Below are positions 5,360 to 6,248 of a stretch of 6,248 bases of DNA, piece by piece. The notes under the pieces were generated by a model. The model was given only the letters and a program-made list of their open reading frames with translations, was not told the DNA's origin and made no database searches. How positions within the stretch are numbered: position 1 is the first letter of the stretch; each line of letters opens with the position of its first letter. The stretch covers positions 1 to 6,248 of the forward strand of contig JACZTQ010000195.1 in the NCBI GenBank assembly GCA_022573605.1, read 5' to 3'. The DNA is from Pseudomonadota bacterium. GTDB taxonomy: Bacteria; Pseudomonadota; Alphaproteobacteria; Rhodobacterales; Rhodobacteraceae. A program made the position numbers and the translations under genes.

Positions 5360-6248
5360 TCACTTCGGCAGGTCGCCCTTTACCCCCTCGACGAACCAGT
5401 TCATGCCCAGCATCATGCCGTCATCGGCGATGGCGCCCGCCGCGATGCGCTCGGTGCCGTCGCGGTCCTTGACCGGGCCGGTGAAGGGATGCACGGCGCC
5501 CGAGGCGACATCCGCCGCGGCCTTCTCGGCGGCGGCAATCACGTCGTCCGGCAGGTTGGTGTAGGGCGCCATCTCGACCTCGCCGGCGGCAATGCCGCCC
5601 CAGTTGTCGGTGCTCTCCCAGGTGCCGTCCAGCACGGCACGGACGCGCTCGATGTAATAGGGCGCCCAGTTGTCCATGATCGCGGTCATCTGCGCGTCGG
5701 GCGCGAACTTGATCATGTTGGAGGCCTGGCCAAAGGCCAGCACGCCCGCAATCTGGGCCGCCTGAAGGGCTGCCGGGCTGTCGGTGTGCTGCATGATGAT
5801 GTCGGCGCCGTTGCTGATCAGCGCCTTGGCCGCGTCGGCCTCCTTGCCGGGGTCGTACCACGAGTTCACCCAGATCACCTGGGTGGTGACATCGGGGTTG
5901 ACCGCCCGCGCCGCCAGCGTCGCCGCGTTGATGCCGCGCACCACCTCGGGGATCGGCACCGAGGCGATGTAGCCGATCTTGTTGGTCTTGGTCATCATGC
6001 CGGCGATCATTCCGATGACGTGGCGGCCCTCGTAGAAGCGGGCCGAGTAGGTCGAGACGTTACCCGCGCGCCGGTAGCCGGTGGCGTGCTCGAACTTCAC
6101 GTCCGGGAACATCTTGGCGACCTTCAGGGTCGGGTCCATGTAGCCGAACGAGGTGGTGAAGATCAGCCCGTGGCCCGAGGCGGCGAGCTGGCGGATCACC
6201 CGCTCGGCGTCCGGCCCCTCGGGCACGCTCTCGACATAGGTGGTCTCG
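5360..6248 (-). CDS. BMP/PnrA-family ABC transporter substrate-binding protein (partial, N-terminus outside window)
   Basis: The frame is open to the window edge. 295 codons are present; family members are usually about 330-360 residues including a signal peptide, so the signal sequence and first strand are missing. In-frame GTG and ATG codons near the edge are internal, because the residues before them (ETTYVES) continue the family pattern. Recognisable blocks are GHGLIFTTSFGYMDP, YEGRHVIGMIAGMMTK, KIGYIASVPIPEVVRGINA, WVNSWYDPGKEADAAKALI, NGADIIMQHTDSPAAL and a C-terminal GVKGDLPK. This is the periplasmic type I binding fold typical of nucleoside/purine-binding BMP proteins. The mature protein would capture ligand in the periplasm for an ABC importer, whose permease and ATPase genes are not visible here. 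Proximity to xanthine dehydrogenase suggests a purine or purine nucleoside ligand; this is inference, not read from binding residues. A terminator follows directly. Confidence 0.9.
   Translation of the reverse strand, partial: ETTYVESVPEGPDAERVIRQLAASGHGLIFTTSFGYMDPTLKVAKMFPDVKFEHATGYRRAGNVSTYSARFYEGRHVIGMIAGMMTKTNKIGYIASVPIPEVVRGINAATLAARAVNPDVTTQVIWVNSWYDPGKEADAAKALISNGADIIMQHTDSPAALQAAQIAGVLAFGQASNMIKFAPDAQMTAIMDNWAPYYIERVRAVLDGTWESTDNWGGIAAGEVEMAPYTNLPDDVIAAAEKAAADVASGAVHPFTGPVKDRDGTERIAAGAIADDGMMLGMNWFVEGVKGDLPK

Noticed and set aside
5271..5564. Plus-strand 97-codon open frame opposite the BMP gene 3' end
   Set aside because: It runs through the minus-strand terminator hairpin and over conserved BMP coding sequence; a shadow frame.

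Overview
The window is about two-thirds GC and reads like an alphaproteobacterium, most likely of the Rhodobacterales. This rests on the strongly GC-biased codon use and on the split xanthine dehydrogenase encoded in the order xdhA-xdhB-xdhC, as in Rhodobacter capsulatus. The assignment is inference; there is no rRNA or other marker here. Every convincing gene lies on the minus strand, so transcription runs from high to low coordinates.

In transcription order: (1) 6248-5360, the C-terminal bulk of a BMP/PnrA-family ABC-transporter substrate-binding protein, whose N-terminus lies outside the window, closed by a good intrinsic terminator at 5338-5302. (2) 5290-4534, a compact, AT-richer two-gene module: a Phd/YefM-like antitoxin, then an 11-bp-overlapping small protein that looks like a divergent PemK/MazF-type toxin. 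It is preceded by a candidate promoter and a tandem array of four 9-bp AT-rich repeats. (3) 4533-4378, a gene-free spacer with an AT-rich patch holding an inverted repeat, the probable control region of what follows. (4) 4377-1, a tightly packed purine-oxidation operon: 5-hydroxyisourate hydrolase, xdhA (2Fe-2S/FAD subunit), xdhB (molybdopterin catalytic subunit) and the start of xdhC (molybdenum-cofactor insertion chaperone). The junctions are a 1-nt gap followed by two 1-nt TGATG overlaps.

The metabolic genes make sense together. The BMP-type binding protein is a plausible capture protein for a purine or nucleoside. XdhABC oxidises hypoxanthine and xanthine to urate. 5-Hydroxyisourate hydrolase acts one enzyme later, on the product of urate oxidation. 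Urate oxidase and OHCU decarboxylase are not in the window and must be nearby or elsewhere if the route is complete.

The least ordinary part is the toxin-antitoxin-like module lodged between the transport gene and the catabolic operon. Its toxin matches canonical MazF only loosely, and its upstream repeat array looks like a cooperative operator. No RNA genes, insertion sequences, CRISPR arrays or integrases were seen.
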